Positions 7,276-13,672 of a stretch of DNA of 22,282 nucleotides are shown piece by piece. The notes under the pieces were generated by a model, which did not search any database, was not told the origin of the DNA, and worked only from the letters and a program-made list of their open reading frames with translations. A program made the translations under genes and the position numbers. Source of the DNA: an uncultured Eubacteriales bacterium (lineage in GTDB: Bacteria > Bacillota > Clostridia > Oscillospirales > Oscillospiraceae); contig CABSFY010000034.1 in assembly GCA_902477055.1 (NCBI GenBank), positions 1-22,282 on the forward strand, in the 5' to 3' direction. Position 1 is the first letter of the stretch; each line of letters starts with the position of its first letter.

Positions 7276-8465
7276 TTGCTGCTCCTTATCTGTCCGGCAA
7301 GGCGGCCGGATGCCCATGCCCATTGCAGGTTATAGCCGCCGCAGTCGCCGTCGATGTCCAGCACTTCTCCGGCGGCGTAGAGGCCGGGGCAAAGACGGCT
7401 TTCCATTGTATCCGGGTCGAATTCCGCCGTGCGGATGCCGCCGGCGGTGACTTGCGCCTGCTCCATGCCCATGGTTCCTGTGACCTCCAACCGGAAGGCT
7501 TTCAGAATATTGCACAGGCGGTCGAGCTGTGTTACGCCGCCGCAGGGCTGCTCCGGAGAAACGCCCGCCTCGCGCAGAAGCATCCGGCCCAGCCGGTTGT
7601 GCAGCATCCCGGTCAGCAGCTCGGAGGCCGGCAGCTCCGGAAGCGCCGTCTGCCGCTGCCGCAGCAGCCCTGCCAGTGCCTCTCGGTCAAGCTGCGGCAA
7701 AAAATCGATCGTCAGCGCCCGGCAGCCCTCAACGGAAACGTCCCGCGAAAGCGAGAAGATGACCGGCCCGCTCACGCCGTAGTCCGTGAATTGCACCTCG
7801 CCGGCCAGCACCTGCCGCCCGTCGTCCACCCGTGCCTGACAGCGCACGCCCTTGAGCGCCCGGACAAAGCCCGGCTCTGTCCGAAGCTGCACGAGCGACG
7901 GCGCGAGCTTCGTCCGCTTGTGGCCGAAGCCGGCCAAAAGCCGATAGCCCAGCTCCGTGCCGCCGAGCTTCGCCCCCGCCGCGCCGCCCGCGCAGACGAT
8001 CACGCGGTCGGCGGAGAACGTCCGGTCGTCCGCCTGCGCGTAGAAAACGCCCTTGCTGCGGCGCAGCAGCGCGATCTCGCAGCCCGTTTCGATCGTTACG
8101 TTCTCCCGCTGCTCCAGATGCAGGCGCAGCACGTCGGCGACACTGTTGGCGCTGTCGGAGAAGGGATAGACCCGCCCGCCCGGCTCGGTCACGGTCAAAA
8201 GACCCATCGATGCGAACCAGCCGATCGTTTCCTCCGGCGAAAACTGCGCCAGCGCGGGACGGCAGAAGTCCGGCGCGAGGCCGTGGTAATTTTCCGCGCT
8301 TAACACGCGGTTGGTCAGATTGCAGCGGCCGTTGCCCGTGGACAGGAGCTTGCGCCCCATCCGCGCCTGCCGCTCGACGAGCAGGACGTCGTTCTCCGGC
8401 CGCTCGGACGCGGTGAGCGCCGCCGCCATTCCGGCCGCGCCGCCGCCGATAATTAAAATTTTCAT
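7272..8465 (-). CDS. NAD(P)/FAD-dependent oxidoreductase, HI0933/BaiN family
   Basis: A 397-residue flavoprotein. It opens with the Rossmann motif KILIIGGGAAGMAAALTA, then VERQARMGRKLLSTGNGRCNLTN, the hallmark of the YhiN/HI0933/BaiN family. The C-terminus has GLYAAGEVLDIDGDCGGYNL, the second FAD contact. Members are broadly distributed. BaiN of Clostridium scindens was linked to bile-acid dehydroxylation, but no bai genes are visible here, so a bile-acid role should not be assumed. GAGG lies 8 nt before the ATG at 8465. It is the first gene of a two-gene unit with the COG2509 protein. It is divergent from the DUF896 gene, sharing a 72-bp intergenic region. Confidence 0.88.
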   Translation of the reverse strand: MKILIIGGGAAGMAAALTASERPENDVLLVERQARMGRKLLSTGNGRCNLTNRVLSAENYHGLAPDFCRPALAQFSPEETIGWFASMGLLTVTEPGGRVYPFSDSANSVADVLRLHLEQRENVTIETGCEIALLRRSKGVFYAQADDRTFSADRVIVCAGGAAGAKLGGTELGYRLLAGFGHKRTKLAPSLVQLRTEPGFVRALKGVRCQARVDDGRQVLAGEVQFTDYGVSGPVIFSLSRDVSVEGCRALTIDFLPQLDREALAGLLRQRQTALPELPASELLTGMLHNRLGRMLLREAGVSPEQPCGGVTQLDRLCNILKAFRLEVTGTMGMEQAQVTAGGIRTAEFDPDTMESRLCPGLYAAGEVLDIDGDCGGYNLQWAWASGRLAGQIRSSK

Positions 8466-8487
8466 CGCATTACCTCATATTTCGGGC

Positions 8488-8516
8488 TTGACACACTCCC
8501 GCCTTCGGGCTATGAT
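8488..8516 (+). promoter_or_regulatory. consensus promoter of the DUF896 gene, inside a dyad
   Basis: TTGACA (8488-8493) and TATGAT (8511-8516) are 17 bp apart. An 8-bp inverted repeat, CTCCCGCC (8496-8503) and GGCGGGAG (8520-8527), brackets the -10 box and could be an operator. The predicted leader is short, about 15 nt. Confidence 0.75.
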
Positions 8517-8537
8517 GAGGGCGGGAGATGAGAAACT

Positions 8538-8741
8538 ATGACCATGGAAGAAACCATCCGGCGCATCAACGAGCTGGCACACAAGGCCAAGCAGGAGCCG
8601 CTCACGCCGGAGGAGCTGGCCGAGCAGAAGGAGCTTCGCACCCGCTACGTCGCCGCCATCCGGAAGAACCTGACCGCGCAGCTCGACAATACCTATATCA
8701 TCGAGCCGGACGGCACGAAGCACAAGCTGGGCCATCAGTGA
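8538..8741 (+). CDS. DUF896 (YnzC-type) small protein
   Basis: A 67-residue protein with the DUF896/UPF0291 pattern: IRRINELAHKAKQEPLTPEELAEQ, a helical hairpin, then ELRTRYVAAIRKNL and the tail IEPDG. YnzC of B. subtilis has this fold; its function is unknown and it is cytosolic. ATG 8538 is used, with GGGAG about 10 nt upstream; the second ATG at 8544 is possible. The 3' end overlaps the convergent DUF1294 gene by 7 bp. Confidence 0.88.
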   Translation: MTMEETIRRINELAHKAKQEPLTPEELAEQKELRTRYVAAIRKNLTAQLDNTYIIEPDGTKHKLGHQ

Positions 8742-9016
8742 AGATACTGCACCGCCAGCCACGTGACCGGCACGTAAAGCGCAACCATCAGAGGCATCCC
8801 GACGACAAAGACGGGGTGCCTTGTTTTATGCCGGAACGCGTACATTCCCAGCCAGCCGCCGAGCGCTCCGCCGAACAGACCGGTCAGCAGCAGCGTCCGT
8901 TCCGGGATGCGCCGCCGGTGCTGCCGGGCGCGCTTTTTGTCGGAATACATTAAAATGAAGCAGACCAGATTCATAATCAGCATCCAGCCGGCATATGCAT
9001 AGAGCAATAAGATCAT
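8735..9016 (-). CDS. DUF1294 membrane protein
   Basis: A 93-residue membrane protein. It has an N-terminal hydrophobic segment (about 2-22), the conserved SDKKRARQHRRRIPE motif, GLFGGALGGWLGMYAFRHKT and a C-terminal hydrophobic segment; the family plan is DUF1294. Function is unknown. The ATG at 9016 sits very close to its AAAGG, so a TTG start three codons in (9007) is a reasonable alternative with better spacing. It is divergent from the lipoprotein gene with only 18 bp between starts, and its 3' end overlaps DUF896 by 7 bp. Any promoter must lie inside the neighbouring coding region. Confidence 0.82.
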   Translation of the reverse strand: MILLLYAYAGWMLIMNLVCFILMYSDKKRARQHRRRIPERTLLLTGLFGGALGGWLGMYAFRHKTRHPVFVVGMPLMVALYVPVTWLAVQYLH

Positions 9017-9034
9017 CCTTTCGGAGGGGTTGCC

Positions 9035-9541
9035 GTGAAAAAGCTGTCGTTTTTGTTTTTGCTTGCGCTCATTTTAACATTTCCCGGCTGCGCTGTCAAG
9101 GAAGCGCCCGCGTGGGAATATGTGACGGACACACTGCCGGAGGCGGCGGCTCCGGCATATTTTTTGACGGCGGAGCTTCCGGCGGGCGCGATGCTCTCCG
9201 GCGTGTCGAGCGAGGGGCGCTTTGCCGTGTTCAGTCATGAGGATTATGAGGTCATCGAGGAAATTTTCCCCGCCGAGGATGCGGAGGCGGCATTTTTGCA
9301 CGTCGCGGGGCAGACGGGGGAGCAGCTGCGGCCGCTGAAATTGCGCAGTACGCCGCGAGAGGAGTATCGTTTTTCGTGGACAGCGGCGGGCGAAACGGGG
9401 ACGCTGGCGTGCAGCGCGACGGTCCTGCTTGACGGTGCTTACTGCTACAGCGTCAGCATCCAGTGCCGCGCCGAGAAGGAGAAGGACTATCAAAAGGTCT
9501 TTTCCGCGCTGCTGTCCAGCGTTGAATTACAGGAGATTTGA
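9035..9541 (+). CDS. predicted lipoprotein of unknown function
   Basis: A 168-residue protein starting at GTG 9035, with GGAGGGG a few bases upstream. Residues 1-19 form a lipoprotein signal (MKK, hydrophobic core, then TFPGC), so Cys19 would be lipidated and the protein held on the outer face of the membrane. The rest is a soluble acidic domain of about 150 residues, with a plausible alpha/beta pattern and two more Cys. I recognise no family. Its TGA stop is part of the -35 box of the next gene. Confidence 0.75.
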   Translation: MKKLSFLFLLALILTFPGCAVKEAPAWEYVTDTLPEAAAPAYFLTAELPAGAMLSGVSSEGRFAVFSHEDYEVIEEIFPAEDAEAAFLHVAGQTGEQLRPLKLRSTPREEYRFSWTAAGETGTLACSATVLLDGAYCYSVSIQCRAEKEKDYQKVFSALLSSVELQEI

Positions 9542-9566
9542 CAAATCGCGCGTTCTGCGGTAGAAT
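9538..9566 (+). promoter_or_regulatory. consensus promoter of the 9588 gene
   Basis: TTGACA (9538-9543) and TAGAAT (9561-9566) are 17 bp apart. The TGA stop of the lipoprotein gene (9539-9541) lies within the -35 box. GGAGGTGA precedes the next ATG. Confidence 0.85.
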
Positions 9567-9587
9567 AGGCCACATGGAGGTGAGCCG

Positions 9588-10028
9588 ATGAAAAAATGGC
9601 TGATCGTCTGCGTGGCCGCTGCGCTGGTGCTGCTGCTGGCAGTGGGCGTATTTCTGACGGTGCGCTTTTTGGGCCTTTACCGGGACTCGCAGGACGCGAC
9701 CGAGCCGTCAGCCGCGCTGTCCGTGGCGGACTATGCACAGGCTTATTTGACGGATTACGATGCAAATTATTCCGACGGCGTGCTGACGCTGACGAAGCAG
9801 GCTGCGCTTTCCTATGAGGAGGCCTGCAAGCATGGCGCGAGTATTTATGAGGGCGAGCTGGCTCCGGACACCTATCTGCCGCAGGTGCGCTCGATTTTGC
9901 TGGACGTGGCCGCGAAGTGCGGCATTTCCGGCGTTACGGTTGTTTTACAATACGAAAGCAGCGACGGAGAGGTCATTTTCTCCGTTTCCAGCGACGGCAC
10001 GGTGCAGACCTGCTGGGCCGCGTCGTAA
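9588..10028 (+). CDS. membrane-anchored protein of unknown function
   Basis: A 146-residue protein with an N-terminal transmembrane anchor (about 4-28, leading MKKW) and an extracytoplasmic domain of about 110 residues (SVADYAQAYLTDYDANYSDG, then YEEACKHGASIYEGELAPDTYL). I recognise no family. The start has GGAGGTGA at good spacing behind a consensus promoter. The GtrA gene starts 20 bp downstream with no terminator between, so the two are probably cotranscribed. Confidence 0.75.
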   Translation: MKKWLIVCVAAALVLLLAVGVFLTVRFLGLYRDSQDATEPSAALSVADYAQAYLTDYDANYSDGVLTLTKQAALSYEEACKHGASIYEGELAPDTYLPQVRSILLDVAAKCGISGVTVVLQYESSDGEVIFSVSSDGTVQTCWAAS

Positions 10029-10048
10029 CGAAAGAAGGAAGGATCACA

Positions 10049-10501
10049 GTGAAAGCAAAGCTCCGTTCGCTTTTTGATGTCAAAATGCTGAAATTCCTGC
10101 TCGTCGGCATCGTCAACACCCTGTTCGGCACGACGCTGATGTTTGTCCTGTATAATTGCTGGATGACGAGGTACGGCGATTTGGGATATTGGATTTCCTC
10201 GGGTGCGAATTACTTTTTCGGCAGCATTTTGAGCTATTTTCTGAACAAATATTTCACATTTAAGAACCATGAGCGCGGCTGGAAGCCGATTCTGCGCTTT
10301 GCGCTGAGCATCGCGGTGTGCTATCTGCTGGCCTACGGTGCGGCGAAGCCGCTGGTGCGCTGGATTCTGGCCGATGCCGCACCGAAGGTGCGCGACAACG
10401 TGGCCATGCTGACCGGAATGTGCCTCTTTACGGGGCTGAACTACCTCGGCCAGCGCCTGTTTGCCTTCCGCGAGCCGAAGGGGCAGGACAATGCCTCTTG
10501 A
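10049..10501 (+). CDS. GtrA family membrane protein
   Basis: A 150-residue protein with four hydrophobic segments. It has the GtrA/DPMS-type pattern LKFLLVGIVNTLFGTTLMF, then NYFFGSILSYFLNKYFTFKN and a C-terminal FTGLNYLGQRLFAF. GtrA proteins are thought to help move or present polyprenyl-linked sugars for surface glycosylation. I take GTG 10049 as the start, with AAGGAAGGA upstream; a longer in-frame extension would overlap the previous gene. It is second in a unit with the 9588 membrane protein. The TGA stop lies inside the -35 box of the PAP2 promoter. Confidence 0.85.
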   Translation: MKAKLRSLFDVKMLKFLLVGIVNTLFGTTLMFVLYNCWMTRYGDLGYWISSGANYFFGSILSYFLNKYFTFKNHERGWKPILRFALSIAVCYLLAYGAAKPLVRWILADAAPKVRDNVAMLTGMCLFTGLNYLGQRLFAFREPKGQDNAS

Positions 10502-10526
10502 CAAACGGCGCTGCGCTTTCTATAAT
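10498..10526 (+). promoter_or_regulatory. perfect consensus promoter of the PAP2 gene
   Basis: TTGACA (10498-10503), 17 bp and TATAAT (10521-10526) match the sigma-A consensus fully. The -35 overlaps the GtrA stop codon. The predicted leader is about 38 nt, which rules out a start at 10526 inside the -10 box. Confidence 0.9.
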
Positions 10527-10570
10527 TGTCGTCGCAACGATTTTACAGAGAGATAGTTGAGGTGATTTCC

Positions 10571-11272
10571 TTGCGCAAGCAAATCCGGCGGCTTATTCCG
10601 AGCTATGCGGCCTTCCCACTGATGATGACGGGCGTGATGAACATTTTCGCCTTTCAGGTTCCGAAGCTCATTCAGAGGTTTACCGATCCGGCCAAAATGC
10701 ACGATATGACGACTGCATTCGACGCGGCGTGGCCGTTCGAGCCGGTTTGGGTGTGCATTTATGTTGCAACGTTCGCGTTCTGGACCTATCAGAACATCAC
10801 CGTCGCGAGGGAAAGCCCGGAGGCGGCGAACCGGCTGTTTGCGGCGGATTTCCCGGCGCATCTGATCTGCTTTTTCTTCTTTGTCCTCTATCCGACGACA
10901 AACGTCCGTCCAGAGGTCACCGGAACCGGCTTTGCTGCGTGGCTGATGCGCCTCATCTACTGGATCGACACGCCGACGAACCTGTTCCCGTCGATCCATT
11001 GCTATGTTGCATGGCTCGGCACGCGCCTGTTGTACGACTGCAAGACGCTGAAGCACAAGATGCCCGTCTGCATCGCCTGCACCGTCGGCTCCCTGCTGGT
11101 GTTCCTTTCAACGCTGTTCACCAAGCAGCACGTGCTGTGGGACGTGCTGGCCGGTATCGCCGTCGCGGAGCTGGGCTACGGCATCGCCAGATACACACGC
11201 TTCCCCATCCTCCTCGGCCGCCTCAACGAACGCTTCATGGCGACAAAAATCGGGAAATTCCTGTGCGATTAA
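10571..11272 (+). CDS. PAP2 superfamily phosphatase/phosphotransferase
   Basis: A 233-residue integral membrane protein with about six hydrophobic segments. The catalytic pattern is visible: YPTTNVRP, NLFPSIHCYVAW with the SxH core, and TKQHVLWDVLAGI with the second His and Asp. This arrangement resembles the PAP2 branch near inositolphosphotransferases, acting on a lipid phosphate or lipid-linked substrate; the exact substrate is unknown. The start is TTG 10571, with GAGGTGA 5-6 nt upstream, because the upstream TTG overlaps the -10 box. It has its own promoter and a terminator at 11281. Confidence 0.85.
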   Translation: MRKQIRRLIPSYAAFPLMMTGVMNIFAFQVPKLIQRFTDPAKMHDMTTAFDAAWPFEPVWVCIYVATFAFWTYQNITVARESPEAANRLFAADFPAHLICFFFFVLYPTTNVRPEVTGTGFAAWLMRLIYWIDTPTNLFPSIHCYVAWLGTRLLYDCKTLKHKMPVCIACTVGSLLVFLSTLFTKQHVLWDVLAGIAVAELGYGIARYTRFPILLGRLNERFMATKIGKFLCD

Positions 11273-11280
11273 CGCAAGAC

Positions 11281-11316
11281 AATCCCCGCCCCGGAACATC
11301 AACCGAGGCGGGGATT
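11281..11316 (+). terminator. terminator of the PAP2 gene
   Basis: AATCCCCGCC and GGCGGGGATT form a 10-bp stem with a 16-nt loop, followed by TTT, 9 bp past the stop. Confidence 0.88.
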
Positions 11317-11341
11317 TTTCACTTGCGAAAAAACCTGCATG

Positions 11342-11376
11342 AAAAATGAGAGAGGCGCTTGGCCTCTCTCATTTTT
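11342..11376 (-). terminator. terminator of the TasA-like gene
   Basis: AAAAATGAGAGAGGC and its complement form a perfect 15-bp stem with a GCTTG loop, so A and T tracts flank the stem on both strands. It lies 19 bp past the minus-strand stop and may also back up the PAP2 terminator on plus. Confidence 0.85.
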
Positions 11377-11394
11377 ATGTTAGTGATGGAAAAC

Positions 11395-12828
11395 TTAGGA
11401 AACGGTGACGGTAGTGCCATCAACGATCAGCGTTGCGTTCGTGTTCCAATCTTCTTTGTCCAAAAGCAGACCAACGACGTTCTCAGCGGTGATCTTCGTG
11501 CCGTTCTTCGTGCAGTTGGTGATCGTGATCGTGTAAGCATTGCTGCCGCCGGCATTTAACTGATAACCGGCAGAAGTGAATTCGCAATCGGTGATCGTGG
11601 TTTCGGAATAGGGACGCAGATACTGATAGGCGTTCAGGCCGAGCTTGCAGTTTTCAAAGGCAACGAGCTGAATGCCGCTCGTGTAAGAGGTCCAGCCGTT
11701 GAGGATCGAATCACGGATCGTCAGCGTGGAACCGGCGACAGCTGCGTCGATATTGATGGTGTAGCCCGCCACATCGAGCGTGCAGTTGTCGATGAGGGAA
11801 TCACCGGAAAGCGACCAGAACTGGATGCCGCGGAATGCGTTGGTGATCTTCGTATTGCGGAAGGTCGTGCCGGTGTTGGCCTCGCCGGTGGAAACGGCAA
11901 TCGCGATATTGCCGTCACCCTGATAATCAACATTTTCCAGCGTCGTGTTGTTGCCGTTGATGTTCAGCGTGCCACCCGTTCCAGCCGAACCGCTGCCAAC
12001 GATGGTAACGTCCTTGATGGTAACGTTGTCGGTCGTGATTTTTGCCTTTTCTGCGTTCAGCGTGCTGTCATTCTTGCCGGAGCCGACGATAGTGACGCCA
12101 CTATTGGAAAGCGTAGGAAGATTGTACACACCGGGCGCCAAAACGACATGGGCATTATCCGTAATTGCATTGGTTAATTCCTCGTTGCTCAGAACAGGAT
12201 AAGCGGCATTTTCATCGTAGGTATTATTGAAGCTGTCGAATTCGTAAGTGTACTGCGTCGCAACGACGGTGATGCCAAGGCCGGTGAGGGTCTTGTTTTG
12301 GTACTCATTACCGGCTTCTTCCTTCATGTGGCCGGAAATGGTGATGGGCTTGGTTTCGCCGACATCCAGATCGGTCACAAGCTCAGCGTCGCTGCGGGGG
12401 AGAAGGACACCGTCCCAACCTGCGAGTGCTACAGGGGTCGCATTACCGATCTTTACGGTGAAGTCGATGGCCTCAAGCAGCTTGCTGTCGCCGACAACGC
12501 TGTTGACGGTGACCTTGTACTTGAGTGCGAGGTTGCCGTTGTTCACGATGCGCAGGTCAGGCAGCTTGTATTCGCAGCCCGGCTCCCAGAGAATGGGGTC
12601 GTTGCCCTGTGCCTTGATGAACTCAAGGGTCTTGCCTTCCGCGCTGACCCATTCGCCGTTGACGAACATTTCCAGCGCGACATCCAGCGTACCGGACTGG
12701 ATGGTGTTGACTGCGGTGGACGCGGTGTCGGTAAACCACGCGAAGGTGGTTCCGACGAGCATCACGAGGCAGAGCAGTATGGAACATACGCTCAGCAGGA
12801 ATGCCCGCTTGGTGGACGTGGTTTTCAT
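11395..12828 (-). CDS. SipW-dependent TasA-like protein with beta-helix domain
   Basis: A 477-residue exported protein. Residues 1-30 are a SipW-class signal: MKTTSTKRAF, a long hydrophobic core, then GTTFAWFTDTAS, followed by QSGTLDV at 45-51. This matches the pattern of TasA and camelysin, which need the SipW signal peptidase. Residues ~30-230 are beta-rich and TasA-like. Residues ~240-470 show spaced short beta strands with many Asn, Thr and Gly (VTIVGSG, VTIKDVTIVGSG, TLENVDYQGDG, SLIDNCTLDVAG, TTITDCEFTSAG), typical of a right-handed parallel beta-helix of the pectate-lyase type. There is no LPXTG or other anchor. No sipW is in the window. The ATG at 12828 has AGGAGGT 8 nt upstream and a promoter at 12998-13026. 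Role inferred: matrix fibre or surface protein. Confidence 0.85.
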   Translation of the reverse strand: MKTTSTKRAFLLSVCSILLCLVMLVGTTFAWFTDTASTAVNTIQSGTLDVALEMFVNGEWVSAEGKTLEFIKAQGNDPILWEPGCEYKLPDLRIVNNGNLALKYKVTVNSVVGDSKLLEAIDFTVKIGNATPVALAGWDGVLLPRSDAELVTDLDVGETKPITISGHMKEEAGNEYQNKTLTGLGITVVATQYTYEFDSFNNTYDENAAYPVLSNEELTNAITDNAHVVLAPGVYNLPTLSNSGVTIVGSGKNDSTLNAEKAKITTDNVTIKDVTIVGSGSAGTGGTLNINGNNTTLENVDYQGDGNIAIAVSTGEANTGTTFRNTKITNAFRGIQFWSLSGDSLIDNCTLDVAGYTINIDAAVAGSTLTIRDSILNGWTSYTSGIQLVAFENCKLGLNAYQYLRPYSETTITDCEFTSAGYQLNAGGSNAYTITITNCTKNGTKITAENVVGLLLDKEDWNTNATLIVDGTTVTVS

Positions 12829-12991
12829 TGATTTTGACCTCCTTATTTGATTGCGCATTCTATGTAAGCACGTTGCGTGATTACACCCGGGTGGGGTAGG
12901 ATAGACTGCGTTCCGGCGTGAGTGCCGACAGCCGGAATTCCCGTTTACCATCATAAGCGATGTACCGCAAAGAATCAAAGCATAGCCATGT
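12829..12991 (-). promoter_or_regulatory. long structured leader of the TasA-like gene
   Basis: About 160 nt separate the predicted transcription start from the ATG. The leader can form TTCCGGC/GCCGGAA (12911-12917 with 12931-12937), a 23-nt hairpin TGTAA-CACG/CGTG-TTACA (12863-12885) and the palindrome CACCCGGGTG (12884-12893). I tried known classes from memory (c-di-GMP-I and -II, TPP, glycine, preQ1) and none fits. It could be an unknown cis-regulatory RNA or DNA-level operators. Confidence 0.45.
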
Positions 12992-12997
12992 AAACCA

Positions 12998-13026
12998 ATT
13001 ATAACGGCATTCTAGCTGAAAATCAA
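12998..13026 (-). promoter_or_regulatory. sigma-A promoter of the TasA-like gene
   Basis: On minus, TTGATT (13021-13026) and TATAAT (12998-13003) are 17 bp apart. The box pair is the same as that of the tRNA promoter at 13498-13526. Confidence 0.8.
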
Positions 13027-13063
13027 GGGGAGGTTTGTTGATTTTAACTGACAATGGAATCGT

Positions 13064-13101
13064 TTCTGCCACATCTCGGCGAAATTCGCCGGATGTCAGA
13101 A
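13064..13101. other. long imperfect hairpin in a gene-free stretch
   Basis: TTCTG-ACATC-CGGCGAA pairs with TTCGCCG-GATGT-CAGAA, giving 17 pairs with small bulges and a one-base centre. It lies between the tRNA terminator and the TasA-like promoter; no T run follows on either strand, so it is not an ordinary terminator. The stretch 13027-13250 otherwise shows no supported gene. Confidence 0.55.
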
Positions 13102-13249
13102 CACAAGCGGCACCAGAAGCACATAACACATCGTACCGAGCAGTGCGCCAGTGTCGAGCCGCTGATCCGGTTAAGGCGGTTGAGCAGCGTGACGGACTTC
13201 ATGTGCGAATTGCGGGCCGTACTGCGGCTGCGGGGATAGGAGGAAGCGA

Positions 13250-13294
13250 AAATAAAAAAAGAACCGGTAAGCGTCGGGAAACGCTTACCGATTC
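13250..13294 (-). terminator. terminator of the tRNA unit
   Basis: CGGTAAGCG (13265-13273) and CGCTTACCG (13282-13290), extended by GAA/TTC, form the stem. On minus a run of seven T follows. It lies 3 bp past the tRNA-Trp 3' end. Confidence 0.9.
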
Positions 13295-13296
13295 TT

Positions 13297-13372
<76 letters not shown>

Positions 13373-13385
13373 ATATTATTTTAGA

Positions 13386-13462
13386 TGGTGGGCCTTCGGG
13401 GACTCGAACCCGGGACCGTCCGGTTATGAGCCGGATGCTCTAACCAACTGAGCTAAAGGCCC
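13386..13462 (-). tRNA. tRNA with CAT anticodon, probably tRNA-Ile2
   Basis: A 77-nt cloverleaf with encoded CCA. The acceptor is GGGCCTT/AAGGCCC, the D arm is AGCTCAGTTGGTTAGAGC, the anticodon stem is TCCGG/CCGGA with loop CTCATAA, and the T loop is TTCGAGT. It is not an initiator, since the first pair is G-C. C4 and C5 of the acceptor and the TTTAGCTCAGTTGGTTAGAGCA run resemble Ile2 tRNAs (lysidine-modified by TilS) more than elongator Met. An automatic annotation may call it Met. Confidence 0.9.
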
Positions 13463-13497
13463 ATATGCGTCTGGGTTCGACACCCAACTGCCAAATG

Positions 13498-13526
13498 ATT
13501 ATAGCAGATGTAATTTCAAAAATCAA
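13498..13526 (-). promoter_or_regulatory. promoter of the tRNA unit
   Basis: On minus, TTGATT (13521-13526) and TATAAT (13498-13503) are 17 bp apart, 36 bp before the first tRNA. The -35 box abuts the terminator stem at 13526-13565. Confidence 0.85.
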
Positions 13527-13565
13527 GCCCTTTTTCCGCTTTTTTCTGGAAGCGGAAAAAGGGCT
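13526..13565 (-). terminator. strong stem-loop ending the M23 transcript
   Basis: AGCCCTTTTTCCGCTT and its complement pair perfectly over 16 bp with an 8-nt loop. On minus TGATTTTT follows. It lies about 107 bp past the M23 stop and directly after the repeat copy at 13569-13628. Confidence 0.75.
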
Positions 13566-13568
13566 GCA

Positions 13569-13628
13569 AAATGTGCCATTTCCACGCCCCTTCAGGGCAA
13601 CCGGAAATGATGCACAAAAACTTCATGC
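13569..13628 (-). repeat. 60-bp structured repeat, copy 2 (inverted)
   Basis: The reverse complement of this segment matches 9-68 with three mismatches. The hairpin is at 13572-13616 with the same stems and a GAA triloop. It sits in the 3' UTR of the M23 gene, followed on minus by the strong stem-loop at 13526-13565. Its outer end, CATGAAGTTTT, occurs again in opposite orientation at 13664-13674, forming an 11-bp inverted repeat with 13617-13627. Confidence 0.8.
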
Positions 13629-13672
13629 GATGTTTTGCGCATTTTTGTGGTGTGGTGCCAGCACATGAAGTT

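Noticed and set aside
13470..13492. tRNA-like 3' fragment (GGGTTCGACACCC then TGCCA) suggesting an attachment site
   Set aside because: The distance from the T-arm-like hairpin to CCA is too short for a tRNA, there is no integrase, and it is explained as a leader hairpin of the tRNA transcript on minus.
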